Of a DNA stretch of 64,000 nucleotides, positions 23,901 to 31,780 are shown piece after piece. The stretch covers positions 124,001-188,000 of the forward strand of contig JAVBWI010000004.1 of the NCBI GenBank assembly GCA_036677445.1, given 5' to 3'. The stretch's first letter is position 1. Each line of letters begins with the position of its first letter. A model generated the notes under the pieces. That model was not told the DNA's origin. It worked only from the letters and a program-made list of their open reading frames with translations, and searched no databases. The stretch is from JAVBWI01 sp036677445. Its GTDB lineage: Bacteria; Bacillota; Clostridia; Christensenellales; CAG-138. Both the position numbers and the translations under genes were made by a program.

Positions 23901-24578
23901 CTATTTGCCCAGCTTGGCTTTGAGCGCCGCCAGTTCATCTTCCACAACAGGAGTCGTAACGTCGTATTTTTTCATAGCGTCGTCCAGCGTGTCCTTAGTG
24001 GAAGCCGCATTCAACTCGGCCATGGCGTTGGCTTCGTCGAGCATGCGGTCGGCCTTTTGCTCCATACGGTCAAACGCGGAAATGGAAGCGGCGCTGTCGT
24101 TCACACTTTCGGTCATTTTGTTGATACGGCTTTGCGCGTTCGCCACAGCGACCTTCGCCTTGATGGAATCGCGGCGGGAATTCAAATCCGCAATCTGCTC
24201 AACGAGCTTATCGTGCATCTGCCGCATTTTTGTGGCGTTGGCGCTGGCGCTCTCATAGATCTTCTGCATGGAGGCGACGTTTTCGGCCGCCTGCCCCTTT
24301 TTGGTGAGGAACAGCTTGGCATCCGCGTCGTTTCCGGCGATAACGGCCTTTTCGGCATAAGCCTGCAGCTTGTTTACTTCGCCCGCCGCTTCATCCAGCG
24401 CACGCTTTGCGCGGGCTTCCTCGGCCATAATACCTGCGGTCTCCGCTTTGACCTGTCCCAGATCGTCATTGAGATCACGCAGCAGCTGATCGATCATTTT
24501 GGAAGGATCCTCAAGCTTATCCAGCGCAGCATTAATATTGGACGCCATGATATCTCTGAAACGCTTTAATATGGACAT
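23901..24578 (-). CDS. PspA/IM30-family membrane-stress protein (YdjF type)
   Basis: 225 residues, almost entirely alpha-helical coiled coil, starting SILKRFRDIMASNINAALDKLEDPSKMIDQLLRDLNDDL, the PspA/Vipp1 N-terminal amphipathic helix and helix 1. These ESCRT-III-like proteins bind damaged or ordered membrane patches. It is first in the operon, with the YdjG- and YdjI-like genes downstream. The ATG at 24578 follows AGGAGGGG; the frame is open 20 codons upstream. Confidence 0.92.
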   Translation of the reverse strand: MSILKRFRDIMASNINAALDKLEDPSKMIDQLLRDLNDDLGQVKAETAGIMAEEARAKRALDEAAGEVNKLQAYAEKAVIAGNDADAKLFLTKKGQAAENVASMQKIYESASANATKMRQMHDKLVEQIADLNSRRDSIKAKVAVANAQSRINKMTESVNDSAASISAFDRMEQKADRMLDEANAMAELNAASTKDTLDDAMKKYDVTTPVVEDELAALKAKLGK

Positions 24579-24605
24579 ATCTGCCCCTCCTTGTTTGTTT
24601 CCTAT

Positions 24606-24634
24606 ATTGTACGGTATAGCAGGAAGAAAATCAA
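24606..24634 (-). promoter_or_regulatory. Promoter of the PspA-like operon
   Basis: Minus strand: TTGATT (24629-24634), 17-bp spacer, TACAAT (24606-24611). It lies 28 bp upstream of the start codon. Confidence 0.65.
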
Positions 24635-24696
24635 ACATGCATTTCCATATACTATCAAAACCATAAGCAAATTTTTGAACTTTTTTCCGAAACCTA

Positions 24697-24725
24697 TTGC
24701 ATATTTATTCATGTGAATGTATAAT
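24697..24725 (+). promoter_or_regulatory. Promoter of argG with an overlapping ARG-box-like sequence
   Basis: TTGCAT (24697-24702), 17-bp spacer, TATAAT (24720-24725). TGCATATTTATTCA (24698-24711) differs by one base from the ArgR half-palindrome consensus TGAAT-4W-ATTCA and overlaps the -35 and spacer, where a repressor would block RNA polymerase. Confidence 0.7.
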
Positions 24726-24762
24726 ATTTGCATAAATACAACATGGACAGGAGGCACAATTC

Positions 24763-25968
24763 ATGGCTAAGGAAAAAATCGCTCTGGCATATTCCGGCGG
24801 TTTGGATACGTCCGTCATCATCCCCTGGCTGAAGGAGCATTACGACTGCGAGGTGATCGCCGTTGCGGTGGACGTAGGTCAGGGCGAAGAGCTTGACCCG
24901 CTCTACGAAAAGGCCATCAAGACAGGCGCGAGCAAAATCTACATCGAAGACGTTAAGGACGAGTACGTCAAAGATTTCATATTCCCAACGCTCAAGGCGG
25001 GCGCGAAGTATGAAAACAAATACCTTTTGGGCACCTCCACCGCGCGGCCCGTCATCGCCAAGAAGCTGGTGGAGATCGCAAAAAAAGAAGGCTGCACCGC
25101 AGCGGCACACGGCGCGACCGGCAAGGGCAACGACCAGGTACGTTTTGAGCTGACCATCAAGGCGCTGGCTCCGGAGTTGAAAATCATCGCCCCTTGGCGC
25201 ATTTGGGATCTCAAAGGCCGCAGCGAGGAGATTGCCTACGCAAAGGAAAAAAATATTCCGCTGCAGTTCCGCGCCGAGGAATCCTACAGTATGGACCGCA
25301 ATATCTGGCACCTTTCCCATGAGGGACTCGATCTTGAGAATCCTTGGAACGAGCCCAAGAACAGCCTGTATCTTATCAATACCGCGCCGGAGCTTGCGCC
25401 GGATACCCCGGACTACATCGAGATCGGCTTTCTTCAGGGTATACCCGTATCCGTCAACGGTGAAAAGCTCGACCCTGTTGCGCTTGTCAACAAGTGCAAC
25501 GAGTTTGGCGCCAAGCATGGCATCGGCATAGACGATATGGTGGAAAACCGGCTGGTAGGCATCAAATGCCGCGGCGTATATGAGAATCCCGGCGGAACCA
25601 TACTGTACGACGCGCTGCAGCAGCTTGAGTACCTCACGCTCGACCGCGACACCATGCACTACAAGCAGCAGATGGGCACCAAGTATTCCGAGTTGGTGTA
25701 CGACGGCAAATGGTACACCCCGCTGCGCAAAGCGATGGACGCCATGATCGATGTAATGCAGGAGAACACCACGGGCGTATCCAGGCTGAAGCTTTACAAG
25801 GGCAAGACTTACCATGCGGGCGTCAAGAGTCCGTTTAGCCTCTATAACCCCGAGTTCGCCACCTTCGAGCAGGACGAGGTGTACAACCAGAAGGATGCCG
25901 AAGGCTTCATCAACCTCTTCGGCCTGCCGCTCAAAGTGCGGGCGATGATGGAAAAAGGCAAGAAGTAA
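24763..25968 (+). CDS. argG: Argininosuccinate synthase
   Basis: 401 residues, full length. It starts MAKEKIALAYSGGLDTSVIIPWLKE with the PP-loop SGGLDTS; also AAHGATGKGNDQVRFE and YSMDRNIWHLSHEG. It joins citrulline and aspartate using ATP in arginine synthesis. The start has GGAGG 8 bp upstream. It is followed by a strong terminator and then argH, so the two arginine genes share direction but may be partly uncoupled. Confidence 0.99.
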   Translation: MAKEKIALAYSGGLDTSVIIPWLKEHYDCEVIAVAVDVGQGEELDPLYEKAIKTGASKIYIEDVKDEYVKDFIFPTLKAGAKYENKYLLGTSTARPVIAKKLVEIAKKEGCTAAAHGATGKGNDQVRFELTIKALAPELKIIAPWRIWDLKGRSEEIAYAKEKNIPLQFRAEESYSMDRNIWHLSHEGLDLENPWNEPKNSLYLINTAPELAPDTPDYIEIGFLQGIPVSVNGEKLDPVALVNKCNEFGAKHGIGIDDMVENRLVGIKCRGVYENPGGTILYDALQQLEYLTLDRDTMHYKQQMGTKYSELVYDGKWYTPLRKAMDAMIDVMQENTTGVSRLKLYKGKTYHAGVKSPFSLYNPEFATFEQDEVYNQKDAEGFINLFGLPLKVRAMMEKGKK

Positions 25969-25982
25969 GACTTTGATGCAGG

Positions 25983-26022
25983 CTGCCCGGAAGGGAATGC
26001 GCATTCCCTTCCGGGCAGTTTT
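25983..26022 (+). terminator. Terminator between argG and argH
   Basis: A perfect inverted repeat of 18 bp per arm (25983-26000 with 26001-26018; arm CTGCCCGGAAGGGAATGC), followed by TTTTGTATT. Confidence 0.85.
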
Positions 26023-26101
26023 GTATTATACTGGTAACATCGTTGGTGTTGACAGCAGCAAACCGCTGTATAAAGTTCATTTTGGAATAGGGGTACTGCA
26101 A

Positions 26102-27517
26102 ATGGATCAGGCAGAAAAAAAGCTTTGGGGCGGACGCTTTCAAAAGGCGGCGGACGCCGCGATGGAGGATTTTCATTCCTCCATCGCCGTCGACTCGCGC
26201 ATGGCACGCGAGGATATTTTAGGCTCGCTGGCGCACGCGCGGATGCTGGGCATACAGGGCATCATACCGCAGGCGGATGCGGATAAAATTTGCGAGGGCC
26301 TTACGGGTATCCTTGCAGATTACGAGGCGGGAAAAATTGAGTTTTCCAAGAGCGCCGAGGATATCCACATGAATGTGGAGCTGCTGCTGACCGGGCGCAT
26401 CGGCGAGGCGGGCAAGCGCCTGCATACCGGCCGCAGCCGCAACGACCAGGTGGCGCTCGATTGCCGGATGTATCTGCTGCAGGGAACGGATGTCACCATC
26501 GGCAACCTGCTCGCGCTCCAAACCGCCCTGCTTAAAACCGCACGCGCGCATACGCAGACCGTAATGCCCGGCTATACGCATATGCAAAAGGCGCAGCCGG
26601 TCACGCTCGCCTACCATTTGATGGCGTATTTTGAGATGTTCCGTCGCGACGTGGAGCGGCTGCAAGATTGCAAAAAACGCATGGACTACATGCCGCTTGG
26701 CGCGGGCGCGCTCGCGGGCAGTACGTATCCGCTCGACCGTGAGCTGGTGCGCGAAGCGCTCGGTTTTTCCGAAATCACGCGCAACAGCCTCGACGCGGTG
26801 AGCGACCGCGATTTCTGCATTGAATACGCAGGCTGCGCTTCCATCATTATGATGCATCTATCGCGCTTTTGCGAGGAGCTGATACTCTGGAGCACGGACG
26901 AGTTCCGCTTTGTGGAGATGGACGACGCCTACTCCACCGGTTCCTCTATCATGCCGCAAAAGAAGAATCCGGATGTGGCCGAGCTGATCCGCGGCAAAAC
27001 CGGCCGCGTATACGGCGACCTGATGGGGCTGCTGACGCTGATGAAAGGGCTGCCGCTTGCCTACAACAAGGACATGCAGGAGGATAAGGAGACGGTGTTT
27101 GACACGCTGGATACCGTCAACGGCTGCCTGCCGATATTTACACGCATGTTCTCCACGCTCCGCTTCCGAACGCAAAATATGGTCGCGGGCGCGGGGCGCG
27201 GCTTTACCAACGCCACGGACGCGGCGGATTACCTTGTGAAAAAGGGGATCCCTTTCCGTACCGCCCACGAAATTATCGGCACGCTGGTGTTCTCCTGCCT
27301 GGAACAGGGCAAGGCGCTTGCCGACCTGAGCCTTCCCGAGCTGCAGGCGGTCTCCCCGGCGTTTGAAGCGGACGTGTTTGACGCCATATCGCTTTCCGCC
27401 TGCGTGGAAGGCAGGAACCTTCCCGGCGGGCCCGCGCCCGCGGCAGTGGAGGCGCATATCCGCGAAAGCGCCATGTGGCTTGTGATGCAGCAGCGCGCAG
27501 AGGATGACCCCGCATAA
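26102..27517 (+). CDS. argH: Argininosuccinate lyase
   Basis: 471 residues. It starts MDQAEKKLWGGRFQKAAD; the fumarase-superfamily signature is GSSIMPQKKNPDVAEL, and HTGRSRNDQVA and GYTHMQKAQPVT are also present. It splits argininosuccinate into arginine and fumarate. The ATG at 26102 follows GGGG; the longer frame upstream runs through the argG terminator and is not coding. Downstream is a bidirectional terminator shared with rdgB. Confidence 0.98.
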   Translation: MDQAEKKLWGGRFQKAADAAMEDFHSSIAVDSRMAREDILGSLAHARMLGIQGIIPQADADKICEGLTGILADYEAGKIEFSKSAEDIHMNVELLLTGRIGEAGKRLHTGRSRNDQVALDCRMYLLQGTDVTIGNLLALQTALLKTARAHTQTVMPGYTHMQKAQPVTLAYHLMAYFEMFRRDVERLQDCKKRMDYMPLGAGALAGSTYPLDRELVREALGFSEITRNSLDAVSDRDFCIEYAGCASIIMMHLSRFCEELILWSTDEFRFVEMDDAYSTGSSIMPQKKNPDVAELIRGKTGRVYGDLMGLLTLMKGLPLAYNKDMQEDKETVFDTLDTVNGCLPIFTRMFSTLRFRTQNMVAGAGRGFTNATDAADYLVKKGIPFRTAHEIIGTLVFSCLEQGKALADLSLPELQAVSPAFEADVFDAISLSACVEGRNLPGGPAPAAVEAHIRESAMWLVMQQRAEDDPA

Positions 27518-27534
27518 GTCTCTTCCAAAATAAT

Positions 27535-27570
27535 AAAATTGCCCGTTCCGGTTGGAACGGGCAATTTTTT
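27535..27570. terminator. Bidirectional terminator between argH and rdgB
   Basis: AAAATTGCCCGTTCC, loop GGTT, GGAACGGGCAATTTTTT, with T-runs on both strands. The genes converge here. Confidence 0.9.
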
Positions 27571-28171
27571 ATTTTTTAGTCTCTTGCGCAAGCTTGGTTT
27601 TGAGCGCCTCAAGCGCCCTGCGCCGGTGGCTGATCTCGTTCTTTTGTTCCGCGTCCATCTGCGCAAAGGAGAGCTGTGCGGGTTCGTAGAAAAACAGCGG
27701 GTCGTAACCAAAGCCGCCTTTTCCTACCGGCGCGCGCAGGAGCTTCCCCTCGCAGGCGCCTGTGACACAGATGGTAGGTCCCCCCCGCCTTGCAAGCGCC
27801 ACGGCGGATACGAAGCGGCAAGTGCGTTCCTGCTCCGGCACGGCATCCATTTCGCGCAGGAGCTTAACGTTATTGGCCTCGTCGTCGTGCCCTTCCCCCG
27901 CATATCGCGCGCTGTACACGCCGGGCGCACCCGAAAGAGCGTCCACCATTAACCCGCTGTCATCGGCAAGCGCGGCATCAAAATCGTCGGCGCAGGCAAG
28001 CGTTTCTTCCGCTTTTTTAATGGCGTTTTCAGAAAACGTATTTCCATCTTCTTCCACTTCCAGCGTAAGGCCCGCTTCGCGCTGGGTAACTATCGCGGGA
28101 AAATAAGAACCTAATATCTCTTTGATTTCCCGAACCTTATGCGCATTGTTGGACGCTATAATCAGCTTCAT
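27569..28171 (-). CDS. rdgB: XTP/dITP diphosphatase (RdgB/HAM1)
   Basis: 200 residues. It starts MKLIIASNNAHKVREIKEILG; TFSENAIKKAEE, LADDSGLMVDALSGAPGVYSARYAG and GGFGYDPLFF are the family motifs for metal and nucleotide binding. It hydrolyses non-canonical purine nucleoside triphosphates such as dITP and XTP to monophosphates. It is convergent with argH and shares its terminator. Confidence 0.97.
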   Translation of the reverse strand: MKLIIASNNAHKVREIKEILGSYFPAIVTQREAGLTLEVEEDGNTFSENAIKKAEETLACADDFDAALADDSGLMVDALSGAPGVYSARYAGEGHDDEANNVKLLREMDAVPEQERTCRFVSAVALARRGGPTICVTGACEGKLLRAPVGKGGFGYDPLFFYEPAQLSFAQMDAEQKNEISHRRRALEALKTKLAQETKK

Positions 28172-28565
28172 GCGATCGCCTCTTCATATACAAAAGTCCA
28201 CGCCATTGTAGCATATGCCGACCCGTTTTTCAACACGGCGCCGCATTCCGATTGCAGCAAAGTGCATAAATTGTACAAACAAATTGCATTTATTTGCATT
28301 TCGCAAGCCGCATTCTGAATTATTTCATGCTTCTTCTTGCATTTTGCGCAAGTTCGCAGACCTGCGCATAACCGCATCTAAGTTTTCACTATGGCTGACA
28401 TTCGTAACGATTATAAGCCGGTAAGATTGTTTTTTGTGTGACAATCTGCTGATATTGGCAATATTTCGACATGAATATACGTATTTTCCCGCGACCGTCA
28501 GTATTTGCTCCCACCTATCACTTTCCATTTGATTTAAGCCTTTTTGCATTATTATCATTTATTTC
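28172..28565. other. Long intergenic region upstream of the glutamate synthase operon
   Basis: Part of a 514-bp gap. No convincing ORF. It contains TTGCATTTCGCA at 28294-28305 and the variant TTGCATTTTGCGCA at 28337-28350; a further exact copy abuts the promoter at 28566-28577. The region is AT-richer than its surroundings. Confidence 0.5.
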
Positions 28566-28606
28566 TTGCATTTCGCATTGACAGCAATGCAATTTTCGCG
28601 TATAAT
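28566..28606 (+). promoter_or_regulatory. Promoter of the split glutamate synthase operon with operator-like palindrome
   Basis: TTGACA (28578-28583), 17-bp spacer, TATAAT (28601-28606), both perfect. GCATTG-ACAG-CAATGC (28575-28590) is an inverted repeat over the -35, and TTGCATTTCGCA abuts it upstream. The -35/spacer sequence recurs at the aminomutase promoter (18183-18211). Confidence 0.88.
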
Positions 28607-28685
28607 CCGTTCTTATATATTATATATATTTTCGAAGGCTATTTTCGGAAAACCGAAGTGCCTACAGGCAAAGGAGGACAACTGA

Positions 28686-29810
28686 GTGCGAAAGGATGAA
28701 ATGCCCCGACAGTGGGAGGGTAATCAACGAATTCCTGCCGGATGTGCCATATCAGGCATCATCGCAACCGATGGCGCGCGTTTTAACGGACGCGAGATCA
28801 TCGATTCCATCGCGGTCATGCACGATCGCTCAAACGGTCTTGGAGGGGGATTTGCGGGATATGGAATCTATCCCCAGTACAAGGAATTGTACGCCCTTCA
28901 TGTTTTTTACGAATCGCAGGCGAGCAAAGATGCATGCGAGGCCTTTATGGACCGGCATTACGATATTGTCAATCTTTCCCGTATTCCCGTACGGCCTATG
29001 AAACAAATCAGCGGCGAACCGCTGATTTGGCGATATTTCCTCAATCCGCTGCCTACCAAGCTTGCGGCAAGCCAGCTTGACGAGAACGAGTTTATCGTAC
29101 GCAGCGTAATGCGCATCAACACGCAGATCAGCGGCGCATATGTTTTTTCCTGCGGCAAGAACATGGGCGTGTTCAAGGCTGTGGGCTACCCCGAGGATGT
29201 GGGCAACTATTACCGTTTGGAAGAATATGAGGGCTATTGCTGGACGGCGCACGGCCGGTATCCCACAAACACCCCCGGCTGGTGGGGCGGCGCGCATCCG
29301 TTCGCGATGCTGGATTATTCCGTCGTGCACAACGGCGAAATTTCTTCCTATGACGCCAACCGACGGTTTATAGAGATGTTTGGCTATGTCTGCACGCTGC
29401 AGACGGATACGGAAGTGATTTCATATATATTGGATTACCTGACCCGCAAGCAGGGGATGACGCTCAACGAGGTTGCAAATGTCATCGCCGCCCCGTTCTG
29501 GTCCACCATTTCCCGCAGGGATGATAAAGAACGCGAACGTCTGACGTATTTGCGCAATGTATTCTCGAGCCTTCTGATCACCGGCCCGTTTTCCATTCTC
29601 GTAGGCTTCAACGGCGGGCTGATGGCGCTAAACGACCGGCTCAAGCTGCGCTCGCTGGTCGCGGCCCGCAAGGGCAGCCGCGTGTATATCGCCAGCGAAG
29701 AATGCGGCATTCGCGTCGTGCAGCCGGATATAGACGAGCTGTGGGCGCCCCGCGGCGGCGAGCCCGTTATCGTACGGCTGACCGACGAAGCCATGGCCAA
29801 GGTCGTTTAA
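28686..29810 (+). CDS. Glutamate synthase glutaminase subunit (class II amidotransferase)
   Basis: 374 residues. The class II (Ntn) amidotransferase domain starts after a short leader: C20 in GCAISGIIATDG is the likely nucleophile once the leader is removed. HGRYPTNTPGWWGGAHPFAMLDYSVVHNGEISSYDANRR and TDTEVISYILDYL are the glutamine-binding landmarks. It releases ammonia from glutamine for the separate synthase subunit. The start is GTG at 28686, 8 bp after GGAGG. First of five genes that together make up a split (archaeal-type) glutamate synthase. Confidence 0.9.
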   Translation: MRKDEMPRQWEGNQRIPAGCAISGIIATDGARFNGREIIDSIAVMHDRSNGLGGGFAGYGIYPQYKELYALHVFYESQASKDACEAFMDRHYDIVNLSRIPVRPMKQISGEPLIWRYFLNPLPTKLAASQLDENEFIVRSVMRINTQISGAYVFSCGKNMGVFKAVGYPEDVGNYYRLEEYEGYCWTAHGRYPTNTPGWWGGAHPFAMLDYSVVHNGEISSYDANRRFIEMFGYVCTLQTDTEVISYILDYLTRKQGMTLNEVANVIAAPFWSTISRRDDKERERLTYLRNVFSSLLITGPFSILVGFNGGLMALNDRLKLRSLVAARKGSRVYIASEECGIRVVQPDIDELWAPRGGEPVIVRLTDEAMAKVV

Positions 29811-29828
29811 GGAAGGAGGGAAAAGAAT

Positions 29829-31334
29829 ATGCCCATCGATTTTCAATATCCGCAGTTTGAGGTTATTCGCAACCCCTCCCGCTGTATCGCCTGCCGTGTC
29901 TGCGAGCGCCAGTGCGCCAACGAAGTGCATAAATATGACGAAGATCTGCGCATGATGACGGCGGATGAAAGCAAGTGTGTAGACTGCCACCGCTGCGTGT
30001 CGCTCTGCCCCACGCGCGCGCTCAAGATCGTCAGGAGCGAGCATGTATTTAAGGAGAATTCCAACTGGACCAGCGAGGCGATTCGCCACATCTACAAGCA
30101 ATCCAGCACGGGCGGCGTACTGCTCTCCTCCATGGGCAACCCCCGCAGTTATCCCGTTTACTGGGATAAGATGCTGATCAATGCCTCGCAGGTAACCAAC
30201 CCCTCTATCGACCCGCTGCGCGAGCCGATGGAGACGCGCACCTTTTTAGGAAAGAAACCCGCCTCCATCACGCGTGATGCACAGGGCAGCATTATCCCCA
30301 AGCAGGAACCGCAGCTGATGCTCTCCGCCCCCATTATGTTCTCGGCCATGAGCTTTGGCTCCATCAGCTACAACGCGCACCAAAGCCTCGCCATGGCGGC
30401 GGAGAAGATGGGTATTTTCTACAACACGGGCGAAGGCGGCCTGCATGAGGATTTTTACAAGTACGGGGCCCATACGATCGTTCAGGTTGCGTCGGGACGC
30501 TTTGGCGTGCATCCCGACTATCTTCAGGCAGGCGCAGCCATCGAGATCAAAATGGGCCAGGGTGCAAAGCCGGGCATCGGCGGTCACCTGCCCAGCTCCA
30601 AGATCGTGGGCGATATCGCAAAGACCCGCATGATTCCCGAAGGGACGGACGCCATCTCCCCCGCGCCGCACCATGACATCTATTCCATAGAGGACCTGCG
30701 CCAGCTCGTATACTCCATTAAGGAGGCGACGCATTACAAGAAGCCCGTTATCGTCAAGATCGCGGCGGTGCATAACGTCAGCGCCATCGCAAGCGGCATC
30801 GCAAGAAGCGGTGCGGATATCATCGCCATCGACGGCTTTCGCGGCGGCACTGGCGCGGCGCCCATGCGCATACGCGATAACGTAGGCATCCCCATCGAAC
30901 TGGCGCTTGCAAGTGTGGATCAGCGCCTGCGCGAGGAAGGCATCCGCTCGGACGTATCCATCGTAATCGGCGGCAGCATCCGCAACAGTTCGGATATCGT
31001 AAAGGCTATTGCACTGGGCGCGGACGCCGTCTATATCGCCACAAGCGCGCTCTTGGCTTTGGGCTGCCACCTTTGCCGCACCTGCCATCTGGGCAGATGC
31101 AACTGGGGCATCGCCACACAGCGGCCGGATCTGGTCAAGCGTCTCAACCCCGAAATGGGCTGCGAGCGGCTGTGCAACCTGATCACCGCTTTTTCCCACG
31201 AAGTTAAAGAGATGATGGGCGGTATGGGTATCAACTCCATAGAGGCGCTCAGGGGGAACCGGTTGATGCTAAGGGGCATAGGGCTCACGCAGAAGGAGCT
31301 CGACATACTCGGCATCAGGCACGCGGGCGAATAA
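29829..31334 (+). CDS. Glutamate synthase central/FMN subunit with N-terminal ferredoxin domain
   Basis: 501 residues. Two 4Fe-4S motifs lie at the N-terminus (CIACRVCERQC and CVDCHRCVSLCP). The FMN-binding barrel of GOGAT follows, with MSFGSISYNAHQSLAMAA, GEGGLHEDF, GAKPGIGGHLPSSKI, DGFRGGTGAAP and a C-terminal cysteine cluster CHLCRTCHLGRCNWGIATQ. It forms glutamate from 2-oxoglutarate and ammonia using electrons from the Fe-S/FAD partner subunits. Second gene of the operon, 18 bp after the glutaminase gene. Confidence 0.95.
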   Translation: MPIDFQYPQFEVIRNPSRCIACRVCERQCANEVHKYDEDLRMMTADESKCVDCHRCVSLCPTRALKIVRSEHVFKENSNWTSEAIRHIYKQSSTGGVLLSSMGNPRSYPVYWDKMLINASQVTNPSIDPLREPMETRTFLGKKPASITRDAQGSIIPKQEPQLMLSAPIMFSAMSFGSISYNAHQSLAMAAEKMGIFYNTGEGGLHEDFYKYGAHTIVQVASGRFGVHPDYLQAGAAIEIKMGQGAKPGIGGHLPSSKIVGDIAKTRMIPEGTDAISPAPHHDIYSIEDLRQLVYSIKEATHYKKPVIVKIAAVHNVSAIASGIARSGADIIAIDGFRGGTGAAPMRIRDNVGIPIELALASVDQRLREEGIRSDVSIVIGGSIRNSSDIVKAIALGADAVYIATSALLALGCHLCRTCHLGRCNWGIATQRPDLVKRLNPEMGCERLCNLITAFSHEVKEMMGGMGINSIEALRGNRLMLRGIGLTQKELDILGIRHAGE

Positions 31335-31345
31335 GGAGGCAAGGC

Positions 31346-31780
31346 ATGAAACGTATCTATGTAAACGAGCAATGGTGCCTTGGGTGCCACCTTTGTGAGT
31401 ATAACTGCGCGTTCGCCAACAGCGGCGCGGCCGATATGGCAAAAGCGTTAAAGGATGTGCGAATCAATCCGCGCATCCGTATCGAGGAGCACAACGGCAT
31501 CTGCTTTGCGGTAGCCTGCCGCCACTGCACCGAGCCCTTATGCGTCAAAGGCTGTATTTCCGGAGCGCTGACCATCGAGGACGGCCTCATTGCGATCAAC
31601 ACGGATAAATGTATGAGCTGCTATACCTGCGTGCTGTCCTGTCCGTATGGGGCGATCATGCCCTCGGACGACGGCCCGATGCAGAAATGCGAGCTGTGTA
31701 CAAAAAACGCTTTTGGCGAACCGGCCTGTGTATCCGGCTGCCCCAACAAAGCCATCGTGTTTGAGGAGAGATCGCTATGA
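31346..31780 (+). CDS. 4Fe-4S ferredoxin-like electron-transfer subunit
   Basis: 144 residues. Four cysteine clusters are seen: CLGCHLCEYNC, CRHCTEPLCVKGC, CMSCYTCVLSCPYGA and CELC..PACVSGCP. This is the four-cluster pattern of HycB/NrfC-like ferredoxins. It probably passes electrons between the FAD subunit and the synthase. GGAGG precedes the ATG by 7 bp, and its stop overlaps the start of the next gene. Confidence 0.9.
   Translation: MKRIYVNEQWCLGCHLCEYNCAFANSGAADMAKALKDVRINPRIRIEEHNGICFAVACRHCTEPLCVKGCISGALTIEDGLIAINTDKCMSCYTCVLSCPYGAIMPSDDGPMQKCELCTKNAFGEPACVSGCPNKAIVFEERSL

Noticed and set aside
24709..26004. 431-codon minus-strand frame over argG
   Set aside because: Antisense to a full-length argininosuccinate synthase; no ribosome-binding site or domain.
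28168..28558. Short minus-strand frames between rdgB and the glutamate synthase operon
   Set aside because: No ribosome-binding site, no recognisable sequence, AT-rich composition unlike the surrounding genes.
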